From NCBI RefSeq assembly GCF_947495675.1, contig NZ_CANLZX010000023.1, forward strand, positions 1 to 57,146: 57,146 nucleotides of DNA. The letters are read 5' to 3'. The notes below the pieces were generated by a model. The model made no database searches. It was not told where the DNA came from and worked only from the letters and a program-made list of their open reading frames with translations. This document shows, piece by piece, positions 44,495 through 51,885 of the stretch. The translations under genes and the position numbers were made by a program. The stretch comes from an uncultured Algibacter sp. (lineage in GTDB: Bacteria > Bacteroidota > Bacteroidia > Flavobacteriales > Flavobacteriaceae). The first letter of the stretch is position 1, and each line of letters starts with the position of its first letter.

Positions 44495-44581
44495 ATTAAA
44501 AAAGGCACCCTTATTCAAGAATGACTTTACAATTACCTAATATTTAGTAGTCACCCATAGTAAGAATACTGTTTTTATAAA

Positions 44582-45226
44582 TTAATTACATTTTTCGTTA
44601 CTTGATGATATAATAGTATTATAAGCATCTTTAGTTAAAAACTGTGGTGTATAAGTATCACCTCCTTTTTCAATATTTGATACGAAACTTCTTAAATGAT
44701 TTCTAGACCCACATTGTAAGCTTTCAAAAACAGATATTATTTCTGCATCGTTAGAAGCATCGATATGTGTTTCTAAATCTACAATATCTAAATCCTCAAT
44801 TGTAGCACCAATTTGTAATGCATTGGCTTGATTTATTTTTCCATCAACAATAAATTTATTGTATAAATTTTGTAAATCTGGGTTTTTAAATTCTCCAGAG
44901 GGTAAAATGGAATATGTGATATTGTATTTAATTAATAAATTTTCAACAGCATTCATATGTGATTGTTCACTTTTCTGAATGTTTGCAAATTGATTTATAG
45001 ACCACAAATTATTTAAATAAATATAAGTATCTCTAGCTAGTTTTTCTTCTTCTAGCATGAATAGTAAAGCAGCTTCGTCAATCTCTGTTATTGTTTGGGT
45101 TAATGGGGCATCATTAATGTTATAGTCATCATCATTATTATCATTATCACTACATGCAGATAAAAGTGTAATTGAGAAAAATATAATAAAAATAGAAATT
45201 ACCTTATATACTAGTTTCTTTTTCAT
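44582..45226 (-). CDS. DUF2202 ferritin-like lipoprotein
   Basis: 214 residues. The lipobox is L-L-S-A-C (Cys25), followed by an Asp/Asn-rich linker. The ferritin-like DUF2202 domain (about 50-214) has E-E-E-K-L-A-R-D-T-Y (about 55-64), S-E-Q-S-H-M-N-A-V (about 82-90) and D-L-E-T-H-I (about 148), supplying the Glu/His ligands of a di-iron site. Export to the envelope is seen from the signal. A peroxide- or oxygen-scavenging role is inference. The gene has a strong site at 45280. Confidence 0.85.
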   Translation of the reverse strand: MKKKLVYKVISIFIIFFSITLLSACSDNDNNDDDYNINDAPLTQTITEIDEAALLFMLEEEKLARDTYIYLNNLWSINQFANIQKSEQSHMNAVENLLIKYNITYSILPSGEFKNPDLQNLYNKFIVDGKINQANALQIGATIEDLDIVDLETHIDASNDAEIISVFESLQCGSRNHLRSFVSNIEKGGDTYTPQFLTKDAYNTIISSSNEKCN

Positions 45227-45249
45227 CTTTTAAAAGATTTTGAGTTATC

Positions 45250-45293
45250 TAAAATTATGTAATAAATAGAATAATATCAGTAACTTATGTTAC
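45250..45293 (-). promoter_or_regulatory. Crp/Fnr-type site and promoter of the DUF2202 gene
   Basis: Dyad GTAACATAAGTTAC on the minus strand (45280-45293), exactly 22 nt, then TAATTTTA (45250-45257). Confidence 0.75.
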
Positions 45294-45298
45294 ATAAT

Positions 45299-45330
45299 AA
45301 AGGCACTTATAATTACTTAAAAGTGCCTTT
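45299..45330 (-). terminator. Terminator after the 45-aa gene
   Basis: AAAGGCACTT and AAGTGCCTTT form a perfect 10-bp stem downstream of the SQR-like and 45-aa genes on the minus strand. Confidence 0.75.
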
Positions 45331-45361
45331 AACAAACAAACCAAAAAAACTGATAACCACA

Positions 45362-45499
45362 TCAGTCAACTTTTCTAGTACCACCATGACCACCAGCTAC
45401 AATAATCATTATTTTTATACTTAAATAAATGAATTTGAAAAACTGAATGATGGGGTTCATCATTTTAAATCTTTGATATTTTGAAATTCTTTGTGTCAT
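45362..45499 (-). CDS. Small protein (45 aa) downstream of the SQR-like gene
   Basis: A complete frame from ATG (45497-45499) to TGA (45362-45364). It reads M-T-Q-R-I-S-K-Y-Q-R-F-K-M-M, then a hydrophobic segment N-P-I-I-Q-F-F-K-F-I-Y-L-S-I-K-I-M-I-I-V-A, then the glycine-histidine tail G-G-H-G-G-T-R-K. It begins 13 bp after the SQR-like stop and is followed by a terminator, so it fits as the last gene of that operon. One amphipathic or membrane helix with a basic N terminus is predicted. No family recognised. Confidence 0.55.
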   Translation of the reverse strand: MTQRISKYQRFKMMNPIIQFFKFIYLSIKIMIIVAGGHGGTRKVD

Positions 45500-45512
45500 G
45501 ATATGATGTTTT

Positions 45513-46970
45513 TTATTCAGGAATTAGCCACCAAAATGGTCTCATTTTAGCTTTGTAAATAAAAGCATGATGTAAAGCTAATTTTAGCCAATGACCTGCT
45601 AAACCTATTTCGCCAAAAGTTTTACCTAGTTTTCTTCCTTGTGTTTTAGGGTATTTTTCGTAATCTGGAACAATAGGATAGGTTGTGATGCTTACTCCGC
45701 TACCAGTCATCATACCATAGCCAGCAGAAGCAATACATGCAGCCCCCATATTTCCTAAACTACCTTTATGATGTAACGAATCTTTTCCATTTTTTATAGA
45801 ATCAATTATATTATCTGCAACCAACTTAGCAGTTATACCAGAGGGCATGCCTGTACGTGGAGGAGAAGGTGAAATATCGGTTCCGTTTTTACTCTTTCTA
45901 GGTTTTGAAATGGCATGAGGAGGCGCAAAGGCAATTCCTGGAGCAAAAATATTTTTATAATTTGGGTTTTGATAAGTTTCAGGCCAATCTTTAACAGACC
46001 ATTCTTCGTAGGGTTTTGGAGTATAATCAGCATCAACTATCATAAACCCTTTAAATAGTTTTTCTGTAATGTCGTTTTCGTTTTTATCAAAAGCTTTAAA
46101 ACCATGGCCAGCAAATGCTGGAATGAGCATGGCAAAATCGTAGGTTTCTGTTTTGTATTCTCCTCCTAGAGTTTCGTAATAAGCTAGGCCGTCTTCAATT
46201 TTATTGACTCCAGCACCAATTATCCATTTTATGTCACGGTCTTCAAAAATCATTTCAACCATTTCATTAGATTTCATGGTCATACTACCATAACTTAATA
46301 ACATGCCGTCCATTCCAAAATCACCTAATTGATGTTCGTTAGCAATCCAAGTAATTTCAGCCATATCCCGTACATGGTGTTTGTGCAATTCTTGCTCAAC
46401 GTTTAAAATATACTCAAAAGCAGCTCCCTGACAAGTGGATTTAGCATGGCCTGTACCAATTAATATTTTTGCTTTTTTACCTTGCTTCATTTCTTGGATT
46501 AATGTATTTAAGCCTTCCCAGGCATAATCTGCATGAGTATATGTACAAACAGAATAGGTTTTATTTTTGCCCGGGGTTAATCCCTCTGTTGCTTCAAAGT
46601 TTAGTTTGGGGCCAGTAGCATTAATTAAGTAATCATAAGTTACCTTTTCTTGTTTTCCTTTGTTTTCTTCAGTTACATATTCAGCTAAAACATATGGTTT
46701 TTGTTCAGTTTTATCACCTTCTGGAAAAAAGGAGATGGCTTTTGCTTGTTTGAATTCAATGCCTTTTTTTTTATATAAAGGTGCTAATGGAAAGCGAATT
46801 TTTTCTGATTTCATTTTACCAATGCCAACCCATATATTTGATGGAATCCACTGATAATTACTATTTGGAGACACCACAACAACTTGATGTTTTTTTGCTA
46901 ATTTTCTTCGCAGATGCGATGCTGCAACGTGACCAGAAATACCTGCTCCTAAAATAACAATTTTAGACAT
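45513..46970 (-). CDS. Sulfide:quinone oxidoreductase-like FAD/NAD(P) oxidoreductase
   Basis: 485 residues. The FAD-binding Rossmann motif is G-A-G-I-S-G-H-V-A (about 8-16). Y-L-I-N-A-T-G-P follows near 116. Candidate redox cysteines sit in S-T-C-Q-G-A-A (about 178-184) and M-G-A-A-C-I-A-S-A-G near 410, in the SQR arrangement. The C-terminal amphipathic region (G-H-W-L-K-L-A-L-H-H-A-F-I-Y-K) suits membrane binding. It would oxidise sulfide to persulfide/polysulfide and reduce quinone, feeding the persulfide dioxygenase. It has two upstream dyads (47020 and 47102). Confidence 0.87.
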   Translation of the reverse strand: MSKIVILGAGISGHVAASHLRRKLAKKHQVVVVSPNSNYQWIPSNIWVGIGKMKSEKIRFPLAPLYKKKGIEFKQAKAISFFPEGDKTEQKPYVLAEYVTEENKGKQEKVTYDYLINATGPKLNFEATEGLTPGKNKTYSVCTYTHADYAWEGLNTLIQEMKQGKKAKILIGTGHAKSTCQGAAFEYILNVEQELHKHHVRDMAEITWIANEHQLGDFGMDGMLLSYGSMTMKSNEMVEMIFEDRDIKWIIGAGVNKIEDGLAYYETLGGEYKTETYDFAMLIPAFAGHGFKAFDKNENDITEKLFKGFMIVDADYTPKPYEEWSVKDWPETYQNPNYKNIFAPGIAFAPPHAISKPRKSKNGTDISPSPPRTGMPSGITAKLVADNIIDSIKNGKDSLHHKGSLGNMGAACIASAGYGMMTGSGVSITTYPIVPDYEKYPKTQGRKLGKTFGEIGLAGHWLKLALHHAFIYKAKMRPFWWLIPE

Positions 46971-46989
46971 TTTGTATGATTTGATATTT

Positions 46990-47033
46990 TAAAATTAATT
47001 AAATAATTAAGGTTGTAAAATGATATATATCAA
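46990..47033 (-). promoter_or_regulatory. Crp/Fnr-type site and promoter of the SQR-like gene
   Basis: Dyad with core TGATATATATCA (14-mer 47020-47033), exactly 22 nt, then TAATTTTA (46990-46997). Confidence 0.65.
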
Positions 47034-47101
47034 TTAGATAATCATTTGAATAAAGTAATTATTTAATGCAATAAAGATTGTGTTTTTATTGTAAATGCAT
47101 G

Positions 47102-47115
47102 GTAACTATTGTTAC
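47102..47115. promoter_or_regulatory. Distal Crp/Fnr-type site upstream of the SQR-like gene
   Basis: GTAACTATTGTTAC, a perfect half-site pair 82 bp from the proximal site. Only a poor AATCTTTA follows at 22 nt, so it may act as an auxiliary site. Confidence 0.55.
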
Positions 47116-47117
47116 AT

Positions 47118-47146
47118 AAAAAAAGCAGCTATTTTGCTGCTTTTTT
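47118..47146 (-). terminator. Terminator overlapping the end of the GlsB-like gene
   Basis: AAAAGCAGC/GCTGCTTTT stem around TATTTT. The TAG stop of the gene lies inside the hairpin. Confidence 0.75.
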
Positions 47147-47437
47147 ATTCATTACATTATAAGTCTTTCTTATTATAATTAATGCAAGTACACCTCCTAA
47201 AAGCGACACTAAACAATTAATTATAAATCTGGTAATATCAAATATTTCATTTTCCATAATCGACCAAGGATCGAAACCTAATCGTCCAAAAGATTTGATT
47301 AAAAAAATACTCCCAAAAACACCAATTAAAGTATTTCCAGTAAAACCAAAAGAGTAGTTTTTTTTGAAATAGCCAAATACGTTTGCAGCAATTATGCCTA
47401 TAAAAACACTAATTAAAGAAATTAAAGTACCTGTCAT
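47129..47437 (-). CDS. Small membrane protein, GlsB/YeaQ-like
   Basis: 102 residues with three transmembrane helices (about 3-22, 33-52, 70-90). The middle G-N-T-L-I-G-V-F-G-S-I-F resembles the glycine-patterned GlsB/YeaQ (transglycosylase-associated) fold. It is 15 bp downstream of cydB and ends in a terminator, so it is the third gene of the bd-oxidase operon. A role as an accessory small subunit is possible but unproven. Confidence 0.7.
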   Translation of the reverse strand: MTGTLISLISVFIGIIAANVFGYFKKNYSFGFTGNTLIGVFGSIFLIKSFGRLGFDPWSIMENEIFDITRFIINCLVSLLGGVLALIIIRKTYNVMNKKAAK

Positions 47438-47451
47438 GATGGTCGTGTAAA

Positions 47452-48528
47452 TTAGTGCTCACCATAACCTACATTGTCCATTTTACCTTTAAATACTTTA
47501 TATTGAATTACCATATAAATACCTACTAAAACGATAGCAATGGCAAACCAATATACACCAACAGATAGGCCGTACTCATGAGCTGCCACATTATATAAAG
47601 TTAAATCTGGATTTATAGAATTGGTTGAAGGCAATACTTTAGGGAAAATAGAAGCTACTGTAGATGTTAAACCTCCAAATAAAAATAAAGACGAAAACAA
47701 AAAGCCTAAACCATGTTTTTTGAATGCTCTTACTTTAAATAATCCAAATAGTCCTGTAAATGTAATAATTGGAAATATCCATAATAGTGGTTTGTCTAAA
47801 AAATTATGAAAAGGTTTAGGTTCAATAATATGCCAAACTAAAAGAGATACAATAACTAATAATAGTAATACTATATTTAGATTGAATACTACTTTTTTTA
47901 ATTTTTCGTTTAAATCAGAATTGGTTTTAAAAATAATCCAATTAGCGCCATGTATTGTTAATGCTACTACACCAATAATACCTAATAATAATGTAAACCA
48001 ATCTATAATCCCTAATTGTTCTGCTTGAGGGCTAAAAGTTGGATTCCAAAGCGGTAAAAAGAAATAATGCGCTTCGTGAGTAGAAACGCCATTAACAACA
48101 CCTCCTAAATTTACACCTCTAACAACATTACCTAATGCTACACCAAAAAATAGAGCTAATAATAAACTAGAAATCCCAAAGGCTTTATCCCAAATAGATT
48201 CCCATATCTTATTGTGTACTTGTCCTCTTAATTCCAAGCCAATAGCTCTAAAAATTAGCAACCACAAAATCATCATTAATGGTAAATAAAAACCACTAAA
48301 CGAAGACGCATATAATGTTGGGAATGCAAAAAATAACACACCTCCAGAAGCAATTAACCAAACCTCGTTAGCATCCCAAAAAGGACCAATGGCATTTGTA
48401 ATTGCTTTTTTGTCTTTTTCTTTTTTAGCGAAAAATAAATGAATGATTCCTGCGCCAAAATCGTAACCATCTAAAATTACATAAACAGCTAACATTGTCA
48501 TTAAAACGATATACCAAAATAATTCCAT
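47452..48528 (-). CDS. cydB: Cytochrome bd ubiquinol oxidase subunit II
   Basis: 358 residues with eight to nine transmembrane helices. The opening Y-V-I-L-D-G-Y-D-F-G-A-G (about 16-27) and A-I-G-P-F-W-D-A-N-E-V-W-L-I are CydB hallmarks. It partners CydA in the inner membrane to reduce oxygen with quinol, with high oxygen affinity and resistance to sulfide and NO. That matches the sulfide-oxidising neighbours. It starts 2 bp after cydA. Confidence 0.96.
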   Translation of the reverse strand: MELFWYIVLMTMLAVYVILDGYDFGAGIIHLFFAKKEKDKKAITNAIGPFWDANEVWLIASGGVLFFAFPTLYASSFSGFYLPLMMILWLLIFRAIGLELRGQVHNKIWESIWDKAFGISSLLLALFFGVALGNVVRGVNLGGVVNGVSTHEAHYFFLPLWNPTFSPQAEQLGIIDWFTLLLGIIGVVALTIHGANWIIFKTNSDLNEKLKKVVFNLNIVLLLLVIVSLLVWHIIEPKPFHNFLDKPLLWIFPIITFTGLFGLFKVRAFKKHGLGFLFSSLFLFGGLTSTVASIFPKVLPSTNSINPDLTLYNVAAHEYGLSVGVYWFAIAIVLVGIYMVIQYKVFKGKMDNVGYGEH

Positions 48529-48530
48529 AA

Positions 48531-49862
48531 TTAGTGTTGATTTAGTTGTGGCCCTTTATTAATAATTTTTCCTGCAAGCATTAAAAATAATAGGCCAAGT
48601 AGTAAATATAAACCTATAAACCCAAGTAGAGTAAACAATGTGTTGCCTGAAGAAACTGTTGGCGAAGCTCCCTTTGCTGTATGTAATAAGTTGTAAACTA
48701 GCCATGGTTGTCTGCCTAATTCTGCTGTGTACCAACCTGTGGTATTTGCAATATATGGAAACGGTAACATAAACATTAACGACCATAAAATCCATTTGGT
48801 TTTGTATAGTTTTTTTCTAAATAACTGTATGCTTGCTAACAACATTAAACCAATAAAGATAGTTCCTAAACCAACCATGATATGATAGGCGTAATATAAA
48901 CCTGGTATATTTGTAGGATAGTCTTTTTCGTCAAATTCATTTAGTCCTTTTATTTGGGCATCCCATTTTTGATAGGTTAAGAAGCTTAAAATATTAGGTA
49001 CAGCTATTTTATTATCTAGTTTTTTTTCTAAAACATTTGGTTGTCCAATTAGTACTATTTCTGAACCTCCTTCTTCGGTTTCAAAAATACCTTCCATAGC
49101 AGCAAAAGTTACAGGTTGGTATTTTACAACGTTTTTAGCAGCTAAATCTCCAGTAGGAAATGCTACTAATAAGCTAGATATTAAACCAAAAACAACGCCT
49201 GTTTTTACAAAAAGTTTACCAAAATCATGATGTTTGTTATTTAATAAATAAAAGGCCCCAATAGCGGCAACCACAAATGATGATGTTACTAAAGAAGCTG
49301 CTTGATTATGTAAATAAGATGGTAACAACCAAGGATTAGAAAATAAAGCGCCAAAATTAGTTAGCACAAATTTTCCATTTTCTAAAATTTCGTATCCAAC
49401 AGGATACTGCATCCAAGAATGGGTTGCTATTATTAAATAACCACTTGCCCAAGAGCCTAAAAAGACAAGAAAACCAGTAATAAAATGTAGTTTATGGCCA
49501 AGTAGTTTTTCGCCAAATAAAAAGAGCCCTAAAAATGAGGACTCTAAAAAGAAAGAAAACATGCCTTCCATGGCTAATGTTTGTCCAATAATACCGCCAG
49601 TAAGTTCTGAAAACTTAGCCCAATTTGTACCAAATTGAAATTCCATTGGAATTCCTGTAACTACACCCATGGCAAAGTTTAGAGCAAAAATCTTCATCCA
49701 GAATTTTGCTGCATCGTTATATTTTTCAATTTTTGATCTTAGAAATTTCCATTTAAAATAGACTATCATTAAAGATAATCCCATTGTTAATTGTGGAAAT
49801 AAATAGTGAAAAGTGATAGTAAAAGCAAATTGCATTCTATCATAAAAGAGCATGTCTTCCAT
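48531..49862 (-). CDS. cydA: Cytochrome bd ubiquinol oxidase subunit I
   Basis: 443 residues, short Q-loop class. The haem ligands fall in R-M-Q-F-A-F-T-I-T-F-H-Y-L-F-P (His19), M-E-G-M-F-S-F-F-L-E-S (Glu100 region), G-Y-L-I-I-A-T-H-S-W-M-Q and A-A-M-E-G-I-F (Met/Glu), with G-R-Q-P-W in the C-terminal half. Its upstream region has an AAGTA-N6-TACTT dyad related to the one before the regulator gene, but no GTAAC-type site with 22-nt spacing. Confidence 0.96.
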   Translation of the reverse strand: MEDMLFYDRMQFAFTITFHYLFPQLTMGLSLMIVYFKWKFLRSKIEKYNDAAKFWMKIFALNFAMGVVTGIPMEFQFGTNWAKFSELTGGIIGQTLAMEGMFSFFLESSFLGLFLFGEKLLGHKLHFITGFLVFLGSWASGYLIIATHSWMQYPVGYEILENGKFVLTNFGALFSNPWLLPSYLHNQAASLVTSSFVVAAIGAFYLLNNKHHDFGKLFVKTGVVFGLISSLLVAFPTGDLAAKNVVKYQPVTFAAMEGIFETEEGGSEIVLIGQPNVLEKKLDNKIAVPNILSFLTYQKWDAQIKGLNEFDEKDYPTNIPGLYYAYHIMVGLGTIFIGLMLLASIQLFRKKLYKTKWILWSLMFMLPFPYIANTTGWYTAELGRQPWLVYNLLHTAKGASPTVSSGNTLFTLLGFIGLYLLLGLLFLMLAGKIINKGPQLNQH

Positions 49863-49961
49863 AGAAAACTTATTTAAAATCTATAAAATATTTGTTTAAA
49901 ATAATTGCAAATAAAAGTAAGTAATTTGATACTTAAACTTATCTGTTTTTTGTTTAAATTT

Positions 49962-50405
49962 TTAATCTTTTTGCACCAAAATAGTTATATCCATTTTAAT
50001 TTTTGAATTAACGGAATTAGATATTAAACAAGCTTTTTCAGATTTCTCAATAACCTTCATAGCTAATTCGGTATCTGCTTTATAAGTAATAGTAATAACT
50101 GGTTTTAAAACCACTTCAGTAATTTTAAATTTACGATCTATCATTTCTAATTTTCCTTCAGCATCAGATTCAAAATCAATAAAATTCAGTTTGAAGTTTT
50201 CTGCAACTGCTAAAAAAGTTGTCATTAAGCAACCATTAATAGCTGCAATAAAATAATGTTCTGGAGACCAAATATTTGGCTGGCCATTTGGGAATTCTGG
50301 AGGAGTAGCTATTGTTAATTTTTCATCTAACACTTGAGAAGAAAGTTTTCCAACTCTATTTTCTTTCCAATTTACTTTTACCTGATATAAATGTTCTTTT
50401 ACCAT
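49962..50405 (-). CDS. OsmC-family protein
   Basis: 147 residues. The OsmC/Ohr fold is recognised by S-P-E-H-Y-F-I-A-A-I-N-G-C-L-M-T-T-F (first Cys about 59) and K-S-E-K-A-C-L-I-S-N (second Cys about 130). The pair of cysteines detoxifies organic hydroperoxides or reacts with persulfides. It is a single-gene unit with its own dyad-driven promoter. Confidence 0.9.
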   Translation of the reverse strand: MVKEHLYQVKVNWKENRVGKLSSQVLDEKLTIATPPEFPNGQPNIWSPEHYFIAAINGCLMTTFLAVAENFKLNFIDFESDAEGKLEMIDRKFKITEVVLKPVITITYKADTELAMKVIEKSEKACLISNSVNSKIKMDITILVQKD

Positions 50406-50425
50406 GTTGGTATAAATTTAGATTT

Positions 50426-50469
50426 CAAATTTATACTCTTTATTTAAAGTTAATTGTAACTAATATTAC
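50426..50469 (-). promoter_or_regulatory. Crp/Fnr-type site and promoter of the osmC-like gene
   Basis: Dyad GTAATATTAGTTAC on the minus strand (50456-50469), exactly 22 nt, then TAAATTTG (50426-50433), a perfect -7 element. Confidence 0.75.
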
Positions 50470-50504
50470 AAAAGAGACTGTTACATAGTAAACAGTCTCT
50501 TTTG
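50469..50504 (-). terminator. Terminator after the peroxiredoxin gene
   Basis: CAAAAGAGACTGTT/AACAGTCTCTTTTG stem of 14 bp with an 8-nt loop. Confidence 0.85.
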
Positions 50505-50522
50505 TGTAATTTATTTGAGGAA

Positions 50523-51248
50523 TTATTTTTTTAGTATTTCGTTTAAAACTAAATCTTTATCAAGTTTTTTAGTGCAGAAAAACCAATCCTTACAGTCTAA
50601 ATCTTCTGTTGAGGTCATTCTTTCTTCTGCCACACCACAAGATCCAGCAGGAGAAACAATAACATCGTCACCAGGATTCCAGTCTGCAGGAGTTGCCACA
50701 TTAAATTTGTCTGATGTTTGCATAGCAATTAAAGCTCTATACAACTCATCAAAATTACGCCCTAAGCTTAATGGATAATAAATTATAGCACGCACAGTAC
50801 TTTCGGGGTCAACAAAAAATACAGCTCTAACAGCTTGTGTTTTGCTTTCTCCTGGTTGAATCATTCCGTATTTTTTGGCAACATCCATAGAAATATCTTC
50901 AATTAAAGGAAATTTAACCTCAATATTTTCCATGCCGTTAAATTTTATTTTATCCTTAATTGTTCTTAACCAAGCAATATGACTATATAAACCATCAATA
51001 GACAATCCTATTAAGTTACAGTTTGCTTTTTTAAACTTTTCTTCTAAATGAGCAAATGTCATAAACTCAGATGTACAAACGGGAGTAAAATCTGCTGGAT
51101 GGCTAAACAATATAGACCATTCGCCTTTGTAATCTGAGGGGAAATTAATGTCTCCCTGTGTAGTTACTGCTTTAAATTCGGGTGCTTTATCTCCAATTCT
51201 TGGCATTGAAAATGATTGCTCTTCTTTTATTATTTCATTTGTATTCAT
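50523..51248 (-). CDS. Peroxiredoxin, Prx6/archaeal AhpC-like
   Basis: 241 residues, the long class. The peroxidatic Cys58 lies in H-P-A-D-F-T-P-V-C-T-S. The Prx6-type arm follows, with D-W-N-P-G-D-D-V-I-V. Extra C-terminal cysteines (about 204, 219 and 225, the last two in C-K-D-W-F-F-C) can resolve the sulfenic acid. It reduces H2O2, organic peroxides or peroxynitrite in the cytoplasm. It is regulated by the dyad at 51306. Confidence 0.93.
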   Translation of the reverse strand: MNTNEIIKEEQSFSMPRIGDKAPEFKAVTTQGDINFPSDYKGEWSILFSHPADFTPVCTSEFMTFAHLEEKFKKANCNLIGLSIDGLYSHIAWLRTIKDKIKFNGMENIEVKFPLIEDISMDVAKKYGMIQPGESKTQAVRAVFFVDPESTVRAIIYYPLSLGRNFDELYRALIAMQTSDKFNVATPADWNPGDDVIVSPAGSCGVAEERMTSTEDLDCKDWFFCTKKLDKDLVLNEILKK

Positions 51249-51275
51249 AATATATGGTATTAGTATAATTTATAA

Positions 51276-51319
51276 CAAATGTAATATGTAATAGCATTTA
51301 ACTATGTAACCAAAGTTAC
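51276..51319 (-). promoter_or_regulatory. Crp/Fnr-type site and promoter of the peroxiredoxin gene
   Basis: Dyad GTAACTTTGGTTAC on the minus strand (51306-51319), exactly 22 nt, then TACATTTG (51276-51283), a perfect -7 element. Confidence 0.78.
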
Positions 51320-51394
51320 CACAAAAAGCTTTTTTAACATGAAATTTGTTAACTCTAACCATAAAAAAAATCTATTATAAATAATAAAACTTAT

Positions 51395-51438
51395 ATGATA
51401 AAAGTCATTACTGTTTTATGGATATTTTTTTATTTTTG
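51395..51438 (+). promoter_or_regulatory. Crp/Fnr-type site and promoter of the copper-receptor operon
   Basis: Dyad ATGATAAAAGTCAT (51395-51408), exactly 22 nt, then TATTTTTG (51431-51438). The -7 element ends 5 bp before ATG 51444, so the transcript may be leaderless. Confidence 0.7.
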
Positions 51439-51443
51439 TGGTA

Positions 51444-51821
51444 ATGAATAAAAGTAATTATATCGTTGCGCTACTTCTCTTAATATTGGTTGTTTTCAAT
51501 AGTTTAAGAGTCTCAATGACATATGTGTATTTTGAATTAGATCCTATTGGTTTTATTGAAAACCTCTGCGAGAATACAGATAAGCCAGAGTTAGAATGTA
51601 ACGGTAAATGCCAATTAATGAAAGTAGCGAAATCGCAAAATAAAAAACAAGATACTCCAGATAATATTATTGATTTTAAAGAGCTCCTATTATTCACAAA
51701 TACTATAGAACCTATTGTATTTCTAAAAAAAGAATACATAGAAAAGCAAAACCCAACTGGTTATCAAAATTTATATTCATTCACTAATTCGTATGATTGT
51801 TTTCAACCCCCACGGGTGTAA
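51444..51821 (+). CDS. Small membrane-anchored Cys-motif protein upstream of the copper-type TonB receptor
   Basis: 125 residues from ATG 51444. A GTG two codons upstream (51438) is also open, but it overlaps the -7 element, so the ATG is preferred. One N-terminal transmembrane helix (about 5-24) precedes a soluble part with L-C-E-N-T-D-K-P and E-C-N-G-K-C-Q-L. The cysteines are spaced to bind a metal. It is followed 64 bp later by the TonB receptor gene. A metal-handling partner of that receptor is inferred; no named family recognised. Confidence 0.75.
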   Translation: MNKSNYIVALLLLILVVFNSLRVSMTYVYFELDPIGFIENLCENTDKPELECNGKCQLMKVAKSQNKKQDTPDNIIDFKELLLFTNTIEPIVFLKKEYIEKQNPTGYQNLYSFTNSYDCFQPPRV

Positions 51822-51885
51822 ATACTTCTTTAATTTGTAGTCATTACTACACTAATTATTCAAGTTAATATAATATTACTATAAA

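Noticed and set aside
47129..47437. GlsB-like gene as a CydX-type small subunit of the bd oxidase
   Set aside because: CydX is about 30-40 residues with one helix. This protein has three helices and 102 residues, so only its position supports the idea.
51837..51850. GTAGTCATTACTAC palindrome just before the TonB receptor start
   Set aside because: The half-site differs (GTAGT) and no -7 element follows at 22 nt. The receptor is better explained as the second gene of the operon starting at 51444.
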